From Dehalococcoidia bacterium (lineage in GTDB: Bacteria > Chloroflexota > Dehalococcoidia > Tepidiformales > Tepidiformaceae), in assembly GCA_009838385.1 (NCBI GenBank), contig VXRS01000081.1, forward strand, positions 1 through 16,624: a DNA stretch of 16,624 bases, written 5' to 3'. Numbering within the stretch: position 1 is the stretch's first letter; each line of letters opens with the position of its first letter. The notes under the pieces are model-generated. The model worked only from the letters and a program-made list of their open reading frames with translations, made no database searches and was not told the origin of the DNA. The position numbers and the translations under genes were made by a program. Shown here in pieces: positions 7,883-14,481 of the stretch.

Positions 7883-8908
7883 ATGGGAATCCCCCTTCGC
7901 CAGGCGTTCGCCGTCAGCCGCTACCTGCTGAAGCAGAAGCTGCTGCGTAAGGAGCGGTACCCGCTCGTGCTCATGCTGGAGCCGCTCTATCGCTGCAATC
8001 TCGAGTGCGAGGGCTGCGGCAAGATCCAGCACCCCGAGGAGATCCTCAACACCTACCTCTCCCCGGAGGAGTGTTGGGAAGCCGCCGATGAGTGCGGCGC
8101 GCCCGTCGTCTCCATCGCCGGCGGTGAACCCCTCATCCACCCCAAGATCGACGAGATCGTCGAGGGCCTGATCGAGCGCAAGAAGTTCATCTATCTCTGC
8201 ACCAACGCCATCCTCCTCGATCGCTGGCTGCCGAAGCTGGAACCCTCCCCCTACCTCACCATCAGCGTCCACATGGACGGCCTCCGTGAGCAGCACGACA
8301 AGGCCGTCGACCGTGAGGGCGTCTTCGACAAGGCCGTGGCCGGTATTCGCAAGGCGAAGGAGCAGGGCTACCGCGTCAGCACGAACACCACCGTCTTCAA
8401 CGACAGCTCTCCACAGGAGATGGGCGACCTCTTCAACTTCCTCATGGACGACCTCAACGTCGACGGCATGATGGTCTCGCCCGGCTACGACTACCCCAAA
8501 GCCCCCAACCAGAGCGTCTTCCTCAGGCGCCCCGAGATGATCTCCACCTTCAAGTCCATCCTCGATTCCCCCGACCGCCGCCGCTGGCGCTTCTTCCATA
8601 CGCCCGTCTTCCTCGATTTCCTCCAGGGCGAGCGCGCCATGCAGTGCACGGCCTGGGGCAACCCCACGCGCAGCGTCCTCGGCTGGCAGCGCCCCTGCTA
8701 CCTGATGAACGAGAGCTACGCCGAGAGCTTCGTCGAGCTCATCGAGGAAACCGAGTGGGAGCGCTACGGCTACGGTCGCGACGCGCGCTGCACGAACTGC
8801 ATGGCCCACTGCGGCTACGAGGCCACCGCCGTCGGCGCGACCATGGCCAGCCCTCTCGAGGGCGTCCGCGCGGCGCTCGGCACGCTAGGCGGCCGCGGCA
8901 GTTCGTGA
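7883..8908 (+). CDS. hpnH: Adenosyl-hopene transferase HpnH (radical SAM)
   Basis: A 341-residue radical SAM enzyme that joins the 5'-deoxyadenosyl group to hopene to make adenosylhopane, the first step of C35 side-chain assembly. The 4Fe-4S motif is C38xxxC42xxC45 in YRCNLECEGCGK. The family-typical N-terminus (PLRQAFAVSRYLLKQKL), AGGEPLIHP, SVHMDGLREQHD and PGYDYPKAPNQ are present. A late cysteine cluster, RCTNCMAHCGYE, matches the HpnH C-terminal region. I chose ATG 7883 because GGAGGAA (7871-7877) lies just upstream and homologues begin MxxPLRQ; an in-frame ATG at 7850 would add 11 residues without conservation. The stop overlaps the hpnG start by 4 bases (GTGA). Confidence 0.95.
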   Translation: MGIPLRQAFAVSRYLLKQKLLRKERYPLVLMLEPLYRCNLECEGCGKIQHPEEILNTYLSPEECWEAADECGAPVVSIAGGEPLIHPKIDEIVEGLIERKKFIYLCTNAILLDRWLPKLEPSPYLTISVHMDGLREQHDKAVDREGVFDKAVAGIRKAKEQGYRVSTNTTVFNDSSPQEMGDLFNFLMDDLNVDGMMVSPGYDYPKAPNQSVFLRRPEMISTFKSILDSPDRRRWRFFHTPVFLDFLQGERAMQCTAWGNPTRSVLGWQRPCYLMNESYAESFVELIEETEWERYGYGRDARCTNCMAHCGYEATAVGATMASPLEGVRAALGTLGGRGSS

Positions 8909-9588
8909 GCCTCCTCATCGTGGCGCCCACGACGCGCGAAGCGCGCGCGATCGGTTCCGGGTGCCAGGTCACGGGCACGGGTGAGGCAGGCGAACGGGCC
9001 CTTGCCAACCTCCTGCGCGAGCAGAGTCCCGATGCCGTCCTCGTCGCCGGTCTCTGCGGCGGGCTCGACCCCTCCCTCGGTCCCGGCCACCTCATCCTTG
9101 CTCGCGAGGCCATGAACGAGGCCGGCGAGGCCCTCCAGCCCCCCGCCATGACGCTCCAGAACGCGCGCCGCGCCCTCCGAAACGAGGGTTCCCGGTTCGT
9201 TTGCTCCCGGCTCGTGACCGTTGCCAGACCCGTCGCCACCCGCTCGGCCAAGCGCGACCTCTGGAACGAGCACGGAGCCGCTGGCGTCGATATGGAGACC
9301 GCCGCCTTCGCCCGCGTGGCTGTCGAGCATGGCGTCGACTGGATGGCCCTGCGCGCCGTCATCGACCCCGCCGCCATGGAGTTGCCCGCACCCCTCCGCG
9401 ACTGGAACGGCGAGTCGACCGAATTCGGCATGGCGGCCGGCATCGCCCTGCGCCCCAACGCCTGGCTCGCCGGCGGGCGCCTGGCCGTCGCGCTCCGTTC
9501 GGCCGGACGCGCCCTGCGCGTGGCCACCCCGATCGTCGCACGCGTGGTCCGCGATACCGTCCCCCTCGGCGACGACCTCCTGGCCTGA
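8905..9588 (+). CDS. hpnG: Hopanoid-associated nucleoside phosphorylase HpnG
   Basis: A 227-residue protein of the MTA/SAH nucleosidase and purine phosphorylase fold. The visible marks are VLVAGLCGGLDPSLGPGHL (about 46-64), the usual glycine-rich loop, and GVDMETAAFARVA (127-139), the substrate-binding signature. Family members cleave adenine from adenosylhopane, giving phosphoribosyl- or ribosylhopane. The GTG start overlaps the hpnH stop, and the frame shows family-like sequence only from here on; open frame further upstream is the shadow of hpnH. The C-terminal 50 residues are arginine- and alanine-rich with no clear motif. The stop shares its last base with the next start codon (TGATG). 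Confidence 0.9.
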   Translation: MSLLIVAPTTREARAIGSGCQVTGTGEAGERALANLLREQSPDAVLVAGLCGGLDPSLGPGHLILAREAMNEAGEALQPPAMTLQNARRALRNEGSRFVCSRLVTVARPVATRSAKRDLWNEHGAAGVDMETAAFARVAVEHGVDWMALRAVIDPAAMELPAPLRDWNGESTEFGMAAGIALRPNAWLAGGRLAVALRSAGRALRVATPIVARVVRDTVPLGDDLLA

Positions 9589-10382
9589 TGCCTGCCCAGC
9601 CCGTCGTCGTCATTACCGGCGCGAGCGCCGGCATCGGCCGGGCAACCGCCATTCGCTTCGCCCGCGAGGGCGCCACGATCGTCCTCGCCGCGCGTTCGCG
9701 CGAGCGCCTTGAGCGTCTCGCCGAACGTCTCGAGCACCGCTTCGGCGTGGAAGTCCTCGTCGTGCCCTGCGACGTGCGCGATCGCGGCCAGGTGGAGGAG
9801 CTGGCGGAGGTCGCTGTCGCCACCTTCGGACGCATCGAAGTGCTCGTGAACAACGCCGGCTACGGCCTCTACGGCCGCATCGAGGACACCCCCGACGACG
9901 CCTTCCGCGACCTTCTCGAAACCAACGTGCTCGGCGTACACCACGCCATCCGCGCCGTCCTGCCACACATGCGCCGCCGTGCCTCGGGCCACATCGTCAA
10001 TGTCGGCTCGGTCGTCGGGAAACGGAGCTGGCCGTATCACGGCGCCTACGCCGCCAGCAAGTTCGCCCTGACCGGGTTGACCCAGGCGCTGCGCGGCGAG
10101 CTCGCCGGCTCCGGCGTGACGGTTTCGCTGGTGCTTCCTGCCAGCACCGACACCGAGTTCTTCGCCAACGCCCCCACGTATTCCTCCGAGTACGCCCCCG
10201 CGCCCCTCGGCCCCTTGCAGACACCGGGCCAGGTGGCCCGCGCCATCGTCCGCTCGGTGAAGCGCCCCGCCGCCGAGGTGCACATGCAGCCCCTCATGCG
10301 CATCGCCCACGTCCTCGGCGAGGTCTTCCCCGGCCTCACCGCCTGGGCGAGCGAGCTCCACTACCGCTGGCTCCAGCGCTGA
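9588..10382 (+). CDS. Classical SDR reductase at the end of the hopanoid operon
   Basis: A 264-residue classical short-chain dehydrogenase. The cofactor loop is TGASAGIG (10-17), with arginines after strand 2 (AARSRERLERL, about 35-45) that favour NADPH. NNAG is at 88-91, and the catalytic residues are S141, Y154 and K158 (YAASK). A C-terminal extension after residue 230, with hydrophobic and aromatic stretches, may sit against the membrane. The ATG overlaps the hpnG stop by one base (TGATG), the tightest coupling in the operon. By position it may act on the hopanoid side chain, for example reducing the ribosylhopane aldehyde to bacteriohopanetetrol. That is inference; SDRs cannot be assigned a substrate from sequence, and a general lipid oxidoreductase is the alternative. 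Confidence 0.85.
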   Translation: MPAQPVVVITGASAGIGRATAIRFAREGATIVLAARSRERLERLAERLEHRFGVEVLVVPCDVRDRGQVEELAEVAVATFGRIEVLVNNAGYGLYGRIEDTPDDAFRDLLETNVLGVHHAIRAVLPHMRRRASGHIVNVGSVVGKRSWPYHGAYAASKFALTGLTQALRGELAGSGVTVSLVLPASTDTEFFANAPTYSSEYAPAPLGPLQTPGQVARAIVRSVKRPAAEVHMQPLMRIAHVLGEVFPGLTAWASELHYRWLQR

Positions 10383-10418
10383 CGAACTACTGCGAAGTCA
10401 CCGTGCCCCCTTCGGCTT

Positions 10419-10447
10419 TTGGGAACAATCGGTGGATTCTGTATTGT
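10419..10447 (+). promoter_or_regulatory. Putative promoter of the leaderless membrane-protein gene
   Basis: TTGGGA (10419-10424) and TATTGT (10442-10447) are separated by 17 bases and each match the sigma-70 type consensus at 4 of 6 positions. The next GTG (10455) lies 7 bases after the -10 box, so the message would start at or near the start codon. The -35 box overlaps an alternative TTG start, which argues against that start being used. Confidence 0.45.
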
Positions 10448-10454
10448 TGGTCGA

Positions 10455-10970
10455 GTGACAACCGATCTCGCGAGCGAAGCCAATGCGATTCCCGGCGCGC
10501 GTCTCCTGTTGGACCAGATGGTTCGACTCAACGACAACGTGATCGTCTCGGTTGACCAGCTCCGCCAGAAGTCGCGCGCCTACCTCAGCGTGGGCGCCCT
10601 TGCGGTTACGGCCTCGGCAGCCCTCTTGGCGCTATCCAGCGACTTGCCCGACGGACTCTGGATCGGTTCTGTCGTAGCGCTGGTCCTGTTCGGCATGTCC
10701 GCGGTTGCTGCTGTGCTTGCCGAGCGCACAACCGCGCTTCCCGATGCTCCGGACATTCTGGATCTTGCCGACCTCGTTAACCAGCCTGACTCAGACTGGA
10801 GTGACGACCAGATCGCATTCTGGGTAGCGCGGGAGTACATCGACCGTATCCAGCCAATTGCCGAACGCGAGTTGCGTGCAACAACCCGCTTGGTGAGTGC
10901 GCAGATGTTCCTGTTCCTGGGCGAGGTGACAGTGGTGGGAGGGACACTGACCGGGGCCCTCGCTTACTAG
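10455..10970 (+). CDS. Membrane protein of unknown function, paired N-terminal helices plus C-terminal helix
   Basis: A 171-residue protein. An amphipathic helix (LLDQMVRLNDNVIVSVDQLRQ) leads into two hydrophobic segments at about residues 48-65 and 69-88, then an acidic cytosolic stretch (DAPDILDLADLVNQPDSDW) and a third hydrophobic segment at the C-terminus. The layout loosely recalls two-helix effector domains such as SLATT or the Pycsar TM effector, but no cyclase or nucleotide sensor lies nearby, so I do not assign it to them. I chose GTG 10455 over the upstream TTG because a promoter overlaps the latter. Codon third positions are less biased to C/G than in the hopanoid genes, consistent with later acquisition. 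Function unknown. Confidence 0.7.
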   Translation: MTTDLASEANAIPGARLLLDQMVRLNDNVIVSVDQLRQKSRAYLSVGALAVTASAALLALSSDLPDGLWIGSVVALVLFGMSAVAAVLAERTTALPDAPDILDLADLVNQPDSDWSDDQIAFWVAREYIDRIQPIAERELRATTRLVSAQMFLFLGEVTVVGGTLTGALAY

Positions 10971-11014
10971 TCCGTAGAAGGTTGTGGATCCGGTGGAGGA
11001 AACGTTCGTGGGTA

Positions 11015-11029
11015 GTCACGTGGCGTGAC
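11015..11029. repeat. Short perfect inverted repeat
   Basis: GTCACG, three bases TGG, then CGTGAC form a perfect 6-bp inverted repeat 45 bases after the membrane-protein stop. There is no T-run after it, so it is a weak terminator at best; it could be an operator half-site pair. Nothing else is evident in this gap apart from the larger inverted repeat at 11164. Confidence 0.35.
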
Positions 11030-11163
11030 GTGTGGCGGTTTCTGGGAAGGTGGGGGGATGTCCACCCTTGACGGCGGCTTTGACGCCTGTCCCTTGCCAT
11101 CGTTCCTGCTCATGACTCCATGATGCCGTTCCGCGACTCACTTCGCCAGACCCCGGACGCGAA

Positions 11164-11188
11164 GGAGGGGCGGCCTGGCCGCCCCTCC
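11164..11188. terminator. Perfect 12-bp GC-only-type hairpin between convergent genes
   Basis: GGAGGGGCGGCC, one T, then GGCCGCCCCTCC form a perfect inverted repeat. In RNA this would fold into a very stable stem of about 10-11 bp with a small loop. It lies 28 bases past the stop codon of the reverse-strand Rieske gene and between convergent genes, where a terminator is expected. Neither strand shows a U-tract, so it would act as a U-less or bidirectional hairpin, or as a 3'-end stabiliser. Confidence 0.6.
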
Positions 11189-11215
11189 GGTCGTAGTGGC
11201 TGGCGGCGCCCGCGG

Positions 11216-12853
11216 CTACTCCCGCGAGACCCAGTTCTCCAGCAGCGCGTGGAAGTGGCGAATCTTCGTCTCGCCGTAGTTGCCGAACTGCACGAACTCC
11301 TTCTTCGTCGCGTGCAGGCCCAGCTGCACCCGCGGAAGGTTGTACGTGTCCTGGTTGAACACCCGCGCGAGCATCCCCAGCTCCGGCGCCTCCGTCCAGT
11401 CGTCGTCGACCCCGATCCAGTGGATGGGGGCGGCCGGCGGACGCTCGCCGTCCTGCGGGTACGGCGCCAGGTAGAGGCACTCCATGATGCTCTCGTCCGG
11501 GTTGTTCCCGTTGGGCCGGAAGCGGTAGACGATCCGGTTGAACGAGCCCCACGGATGGAAGTTGGGGAACAGCGTGAAGTAAATGCTGTCGTTCAGCTCC
11601 GCATCCGGCACGTTGTCCATCAGGTCGCCGAGCACCGGACGCAAACCCTCGCGCATCGCGGCCGCCCCGATCTCGCGCACGGAAGCGCCGTTCGACGGCG
11701 CAGCCGTCATCTGCTCCATGCGCTTGTCCATCTCTTCCGCCGCGCTCTCGGCCTCGAGCTCCTCGCTGCCGTTGTCGTCCGTGGCGTTGTTGCCGCGACG
11801 GTTCTCCCAGTACTGGTCGTCCGTCTCGAGCTGCTTGCCCGCGAGCCACTGGCACATGTGCGGGTCGGCCTCGCCGAGGTCGCCGCTGATCCAGGATCCG
11901 CTCTCCGTGAAGAGCCCCGAGCGACCGTCCGGATGCGTGACGAGCACCGTGCTGTCGGGCTGCGTGTCGTAGATGGCGTTCGTCAGGGGGTGCCGCATCT
12001 TGAACGGACTCGTGTCAGGCAGCGGGTCCTCCTGTTGCACGTTCGACAGGTGGGGGCTGGGAACGCCGTTCGGCGTGATCGCCCGCGCGTAGTTTCCGAA
12101 CACGTCGTACTTCGAGTTCGCGTCGCAGATACCCGCCAGGATCTGCGGGTGCGTCGCGACGACGTGGTAGGCCTCCATGAAGGCTTCCTGCGCCACCTTC
12201 CAGTTGCAGCGCAGCACCTTGGCGACGTGCGCCTCCTTGTAGCGCTTCTCGTACGGAAGCAGCGTGAAGTGGCTCTCCAGGTCGCCCACGAAGTCCTCGA
12301 ACGGCTCCGCGTCCGGGTCCGGGTTGATGAACACGAACCCGCCCCAGCTCGCCACGTTCACCTCGGGCAGCGATTGCTCGTCCGGGTTCACGTAGGGGAA
12401 GTCCCACTGGCAGGGGATTTCCTTCAGCGTTCCGTCCAGGTTCCAGGTCCAGCCGTGGAACGCGCAGCGCAGGTCGCGTGCCCGCTTGCCGTCCTCCTGC
12501 CGAAGCAGGCGGCCCCGGTGGAGACAGGCGTTGTAATAGGCCTTGAACTCATTCTCGGCCACGCGCACCACCAGGTAGGAGAGGTCGGCGAGGTCGTAGA
12601 CCAGGTAGTCGCCCACGTCCGGGATGTCGTCCTCGTGGCAGGCCATCTGCCAGACGCGCTTCCACAGCTTCTCGATCTCGAGGTCGTGCCACTCGCGCGA
12701 CGTGTAGCGCTCGACAGGTACACGGGTCGGCTGGCCCTCCTCCAACGGGGAGTCGCGCAGCAGGTACTCCGGTACGGGATGGCTGTCCTCGGCGAGAAGC
12801 TGGGTGTAGGCAACGCCCGCGGAGCGGTTCGTGCCGGTCAAGGTTTCGGTCAT
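11216..12853 (-). CDS. Rieske non-heme iron aromatic ring-hydroxylating-type oxygenase, alpha subunit
   Basis: A 545-residue soluble oxygenase. The N-terminal Rieske 2Fe-2S site is C110xH112 (NACLHRGRLL) and C130xxH133 (RCAFHGW). The catalytic domain has NWKVAQEAFMEAYHVVATH with iron ligands H230 and H235, and a late FNQDTYNLPRVQ where D502 should be the third ligand. Such enzymes hydroxylate or demethylate aromatic or other compounds, using electrons from a reductase that is not encoded here. It is about 100 residues longer than typical; the excess includes a hydrophilic acidic insert at about 345-385. ATG 12853 was chosen because conservation starts after it and a G-rich site precedes it. 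It is divergent from an SDR, a likely pathway partner. The substrate cannot be inferred. Confidence 0.92.
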   Translation of the reverse strand: MTETLTGTNRSAGVAYTQLLAEDSHPVPEYLLRDSPLEEGQPTRVPVERYTSREWHDLEIEKLWKRVWQMACHEDDIPDVGDYLVYDLADLSYLVVRVAENEFKAYYNACLHRGRLLRQEDGKRARDLRCAFHGWTWNLDGTLKEIPCQWDFPYVNPDEQSLPEVNVASWGGFVFINPDPDAEPFEDFVGDLESHFTLLPYEKRYKEAHVAKVLRCNWKVAQEAFMEAYHVVATHPQILAGICDANSKYDVFGNYARAITPNGVPSPHLSNVQQEDPLPDTSPFKMRHPLTNAIYDTQPDSTVLVTHPDGRSGLFTESGSWISGDLGEADPHMCQWLAGKQLETDDQYWENRRGNNATDDNGSEELEAESAAEEMDKRMEQMTAAPSNGASVREIGAAAMREGLRPVLGDLMDNVPDAELNDSIYFTLFPNFHPWGSFNRIVYRFRPNGNNPDESIMECLYLAPYPQDGERPPAAPIHWIGVDDDWTEAPELGMLARVFNQDTYNLPRVQLGLHATKKEFVQFGNYGETKIRHFHALLENWVSRE

Positions 12854-13020
12854 GGTGAGAGCCCCCGATTCGAGACCGTCATGGTCTGCGGTTTCGCGCC
12901 GGATCGTAGCAGAGCGAGCGCCGCAATTGGGCGCACGCACGCGCGCAGGGGCGCATGGGGTAGGCTGACGCGCACGCGGCCCCTGCTGGCCGCCATGCAC
13001 GAAGAGAAGGAGGGAGCACG
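12854..13020. promoter_or_regulatory. Divergent intergenic region (Rieske gene / SDR)
   Basis: These 167 bases separate two divergent starts and must hold both promoters if the genes are regulated together. I find no good -10/-35 pair. Near the Rieske side is a 5-bp inverted repeat, AGACC-gtcat-GGTCT. The forward gene has a clear ribosome-binding site, GGAGGGA, at its end of the gap. Confidence 0.3.
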
Positions 13021-13803
13021 ATGCTCCTCGAAGGCAAGGTTGGGATCGTCACCGGAGTGGGCATGGGCATGGGCGAGGCCGTGGCTCGTCGCTGGGCCCG
13101 GGAAGGCGCCCGCGTCATCGGCACCGACGTCAACGACGAAGCCGGCCACGCCGCCATCGAGGCGATCACGGCCGCGGGTGGGGAAGCGCACTATGTCCAC
13201 GCCGACATCGCCAGCGAGGACGACTGGCAGGCCGTCTCCGCCTACGCCATCAACGAGCTCGGCGGCATCAACATCATGCACAACAACGCCGCCGTGCATT
13301 TCTGGTTCGACTCCCTCGAAGACCCAATGGAGAAGTGGGACCAGATGATGGATATCAACCTGCGCGGCGTGCTCCTCGGCTGTCGCTACGCCATCCGACA
13401 CATGATCACGGCCGGCGGCGGCGCCATCGTCAACACGTCCTCCGTCTCCGCCCTCCACGGCGTCCCCATGCAGGGGCTCTATGGCTCGACCAAGGCAGGC
13501 GTCATCAACCTGACCCGCTCGCTGGCCCGCGCCTACGGCCCCCAGGGCGTGCGCGTGAACGCCATCTGCCCCGGCACCATCGACACGCCCATGCTCCACA
13601 CCGCCGCCGCCGAGGCTGCGGAGCTCTACCGCGACCAGGAAGAGCCCGTCGGCGGTCGCGGCGGGAGCACCGGCCCGACGCTCGACGGCGGCCGTCTCGG
13701 CACGCCCGACGAAATCGCGAACGCGGTGACGTTCCTCGTCTCGGACGAGGCGTCCTACATCAGCGGCGTCTTCCTCCCGGTCGACGGAGCGATGATGGCG
13801 TAG
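13021..13803 (+). CDS. Short-chain dehydrogenase/reductase, NAD-type
   Basis: A 260-residue classical SDR of the FabG/2,5-diketo-type class. The cofactor loop is TGVGMGMG (11-18), with aspartate D36 after strand 2 (GTDVND), which favours NAD(H) over NADP(H). NNAA at 88-91 replaces the usual NNAG, and the catalytic residues are S141, Y154 and K158 (YGSTK). The C-terminus has FLVSDEASYISGVFLPVDGA, the usual substrate-loop/dimer ending. The start is set by GGAGGGA a few bases upstream. It is unlike the SDR of the hopanoid operon in cofactor signature. Being divergent from the Rieske oxygenase, it may oxidise a diol or alcohol in the same catabolic route, but the substrate is not predictable. Confidence 0.9.
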   Translation: MLLEGKVGIVTGVGMGMGEAVARRWAREGARVIGTDVNDEAGHAAIEAITAAGGEAHYVHADIASEDDWQAVSAYAINELGGINIMHNNAAVHFWFDSLEDPMEKWDQMMDINLRGVLLGCRYAIRHMITAGGGAIVNTSSVSALHGVPMQGLYGSTKAGVINLTRSLARAYGPQGVRVNAICPGTIDTPMLHTAAAEAAELYRDQEEPVGGRGGSTGPTLDGGRLGTPDEIANAVTFLVSDEASYISGVFLPVDGAMMA

Positions 13804-13845
13804 TCGCCCGTGCTCGGTTGCCGCTGTGAGCGCGTGGTGTGCAGG

Positions 13846-13874
13846 TTGACAGGCCTGCGTAGAAACAGTTACAT
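13846..13874 (+). promoter_or_regulatory. Promoter of the mazEF-type operon
   Basis: A perfect TTGACA -35 box (13846-13851) is followed, after a 17-base spacer, by TTACAT (13869-13874), a weak -10 that lies within the palindrome described next. The antitoxin ATG is 33 bases downstream. The combination of strong -35 and poor -10 is often seen in repressed or regulated promoters. Confidence 0.6.
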
Positions 13875-13879
13875 GTAAC
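13868..13879. promoter_or_regulatory. Perfect 12-bp palindrome, likely toxin-antitoxin operator
   Basis: GTTACATGTAAC is its own reverse complement and covers the position of the -10 box. Toxin-antitoxin operons are usually autorepressed by the antitoxin or the complex binding a palindrome at the promoter, so this is the natural operator. The site stands out as A/T-rich in GC-rich surroundings. Confidence 0.6.
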
Positions 13880-13907
13880 GTGCTAGCAGCGAGGGGCGCC
13901 CTTCCTG

Positions 13908-14132
13908 ATGTCCGCCGAACCGCGACCGCAGTCCTCACGAGATCGAGTCCGTGCTTATCGAGAGCGCCTGCGCAGGCAGGGCCTGCGTCCAATCCAGATC
14001 TGGGTTCCCGACACGCGCTCCTCTGAGTTCGCGGCCGAGGCGCATCGACAGTCGTTGTTGGTGGCGCGTAGCCCGCACGCGGAGGAAGACCAGACCTTTG
14101 TCGACTCCATCTCCGACGCGATTCCTGACTAG
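13908..14132 (+). CDS. MazE-like antitoxin (DUF3018 family)
   Basis: A 74-residue acidic/basic-split protein. The N-terminal half is arginine-rich and reads SRDRVRAYRERLRRQGLRP, followed by IQIWVPDTRSSEFAAEAHRQS, the DUF3018 antitoxin signature. The C-terminal part is acidic (AEEDQTFVDSISDAIPD), as in antitoxin tails that wrap the toxin. The family is regularly found just before mazF, as here, with only 2 bases between the genes. It should neutralise MazF and bind the upstream palindrome. Codon third positions are more mixed than in the hopanoid genes, consistent with acquisition as a mobile cassette. Confidence 0.88.
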   Translation: MSAEPRPQSSRDRVRAYRERLRRQGLRPIQIWVPDTRSSEFAAEAHRQSLLVARSPHAEEDQTFVDSISDAIPD

Positions 14133-14134
14133 GG

Positions 14135-14476
14135 GTGCGACGAGGGGAACTCTGGACCGTCGCCGGGGGTGGGGACTACACCGCCAAGCCACGTCCCGTC
14201 GTAGTCCTGCAGGACGACAGCTTCGATGCGACCGAGTCAGTCACGGTCTGCCCCCTGACCACCGACCCAACCGAGGCGCCCCTGTTCCGAATCCCGATTG
14301 AACCGAGTGAGCGCAACGGCCTTGACGAGCCCTCGCTCATCATGGCCGACAAGATCACAACAGTGCGGAAGTCGCGCTTGGGCGAGGTGCTCGGAAGCCT
14401 CAGCGATGAAGACATGCTCCGGCTGAACCGCGCTGTTCTGGTGTTCCTTGGGTTTGCCTCCGCCCGGGCACCCTGA
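14135..14476 (+). CDS. mazF: MazF-family mRNA interferase toxin (PemK/MazF)
   Basis: A 113-residue endoribonuclease toxin. The N-terminus has MRRGELWTV and KPRPVVVLQDDSF, the MazF strand-loop that carries catalytic and RNA-contact residues, followed by VCPLTTDPTEAPLF and the helix ending GLDEPSLIMADKITTVRKSRLGEV. The length is standard for MazF. GTG 14135 directly follows the antitoxin stop, a spacing that couples the two. It ends 5 bases from the convergent ThuA-like gene. The cleavage sequence cannot be predicted. With the intact antitoxin it forms a complete type II toxin-antitoxin module. Confidence 0.92.
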   Translation: MRRGELWTVAGGGDYTAKPRPVVVLQDDSFDATESVTVCPLTTDPTEAPLFRIPIEPSERNGLDEPSLIMADKITTVRKSRLGEVLGSLSDEDMLRLNRAVLVFLGFASARAP

Positions 14477-14481
14477 GTTGG

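Noticed and set aside
10419..10454. TTG start giving a 12-residue extension to the membrane protein
   Set aside because: The segment holds the likely -35 and -10 boxes and encodes no conserved or useful feature; the GTG at 10455 fits better.
10455..10970. Assignment of the membrane protein to a Pycsar or SLATT defence system
   Set aside because: No nucleotide cyclase, sensor or nuclease lies beside it, and the resemblance is in helix layout only.
11068..11092. Possible terminator hairpin GGCG...CGCC in the 10971-11215 gap
   Set aside because: Only four clean pairs form before a mismatch or bulge, and no T-run follows.
11120..13348. Long forward open frame (742 codons) opposite the Rieske gene
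   Set aside because: It is Arg/Val/Leu-rich with no domain pattern, spans the divergent gap and overlaps the forward SDR out of frame; the reverse frame carries the Rieske and iron-ligand motifs.
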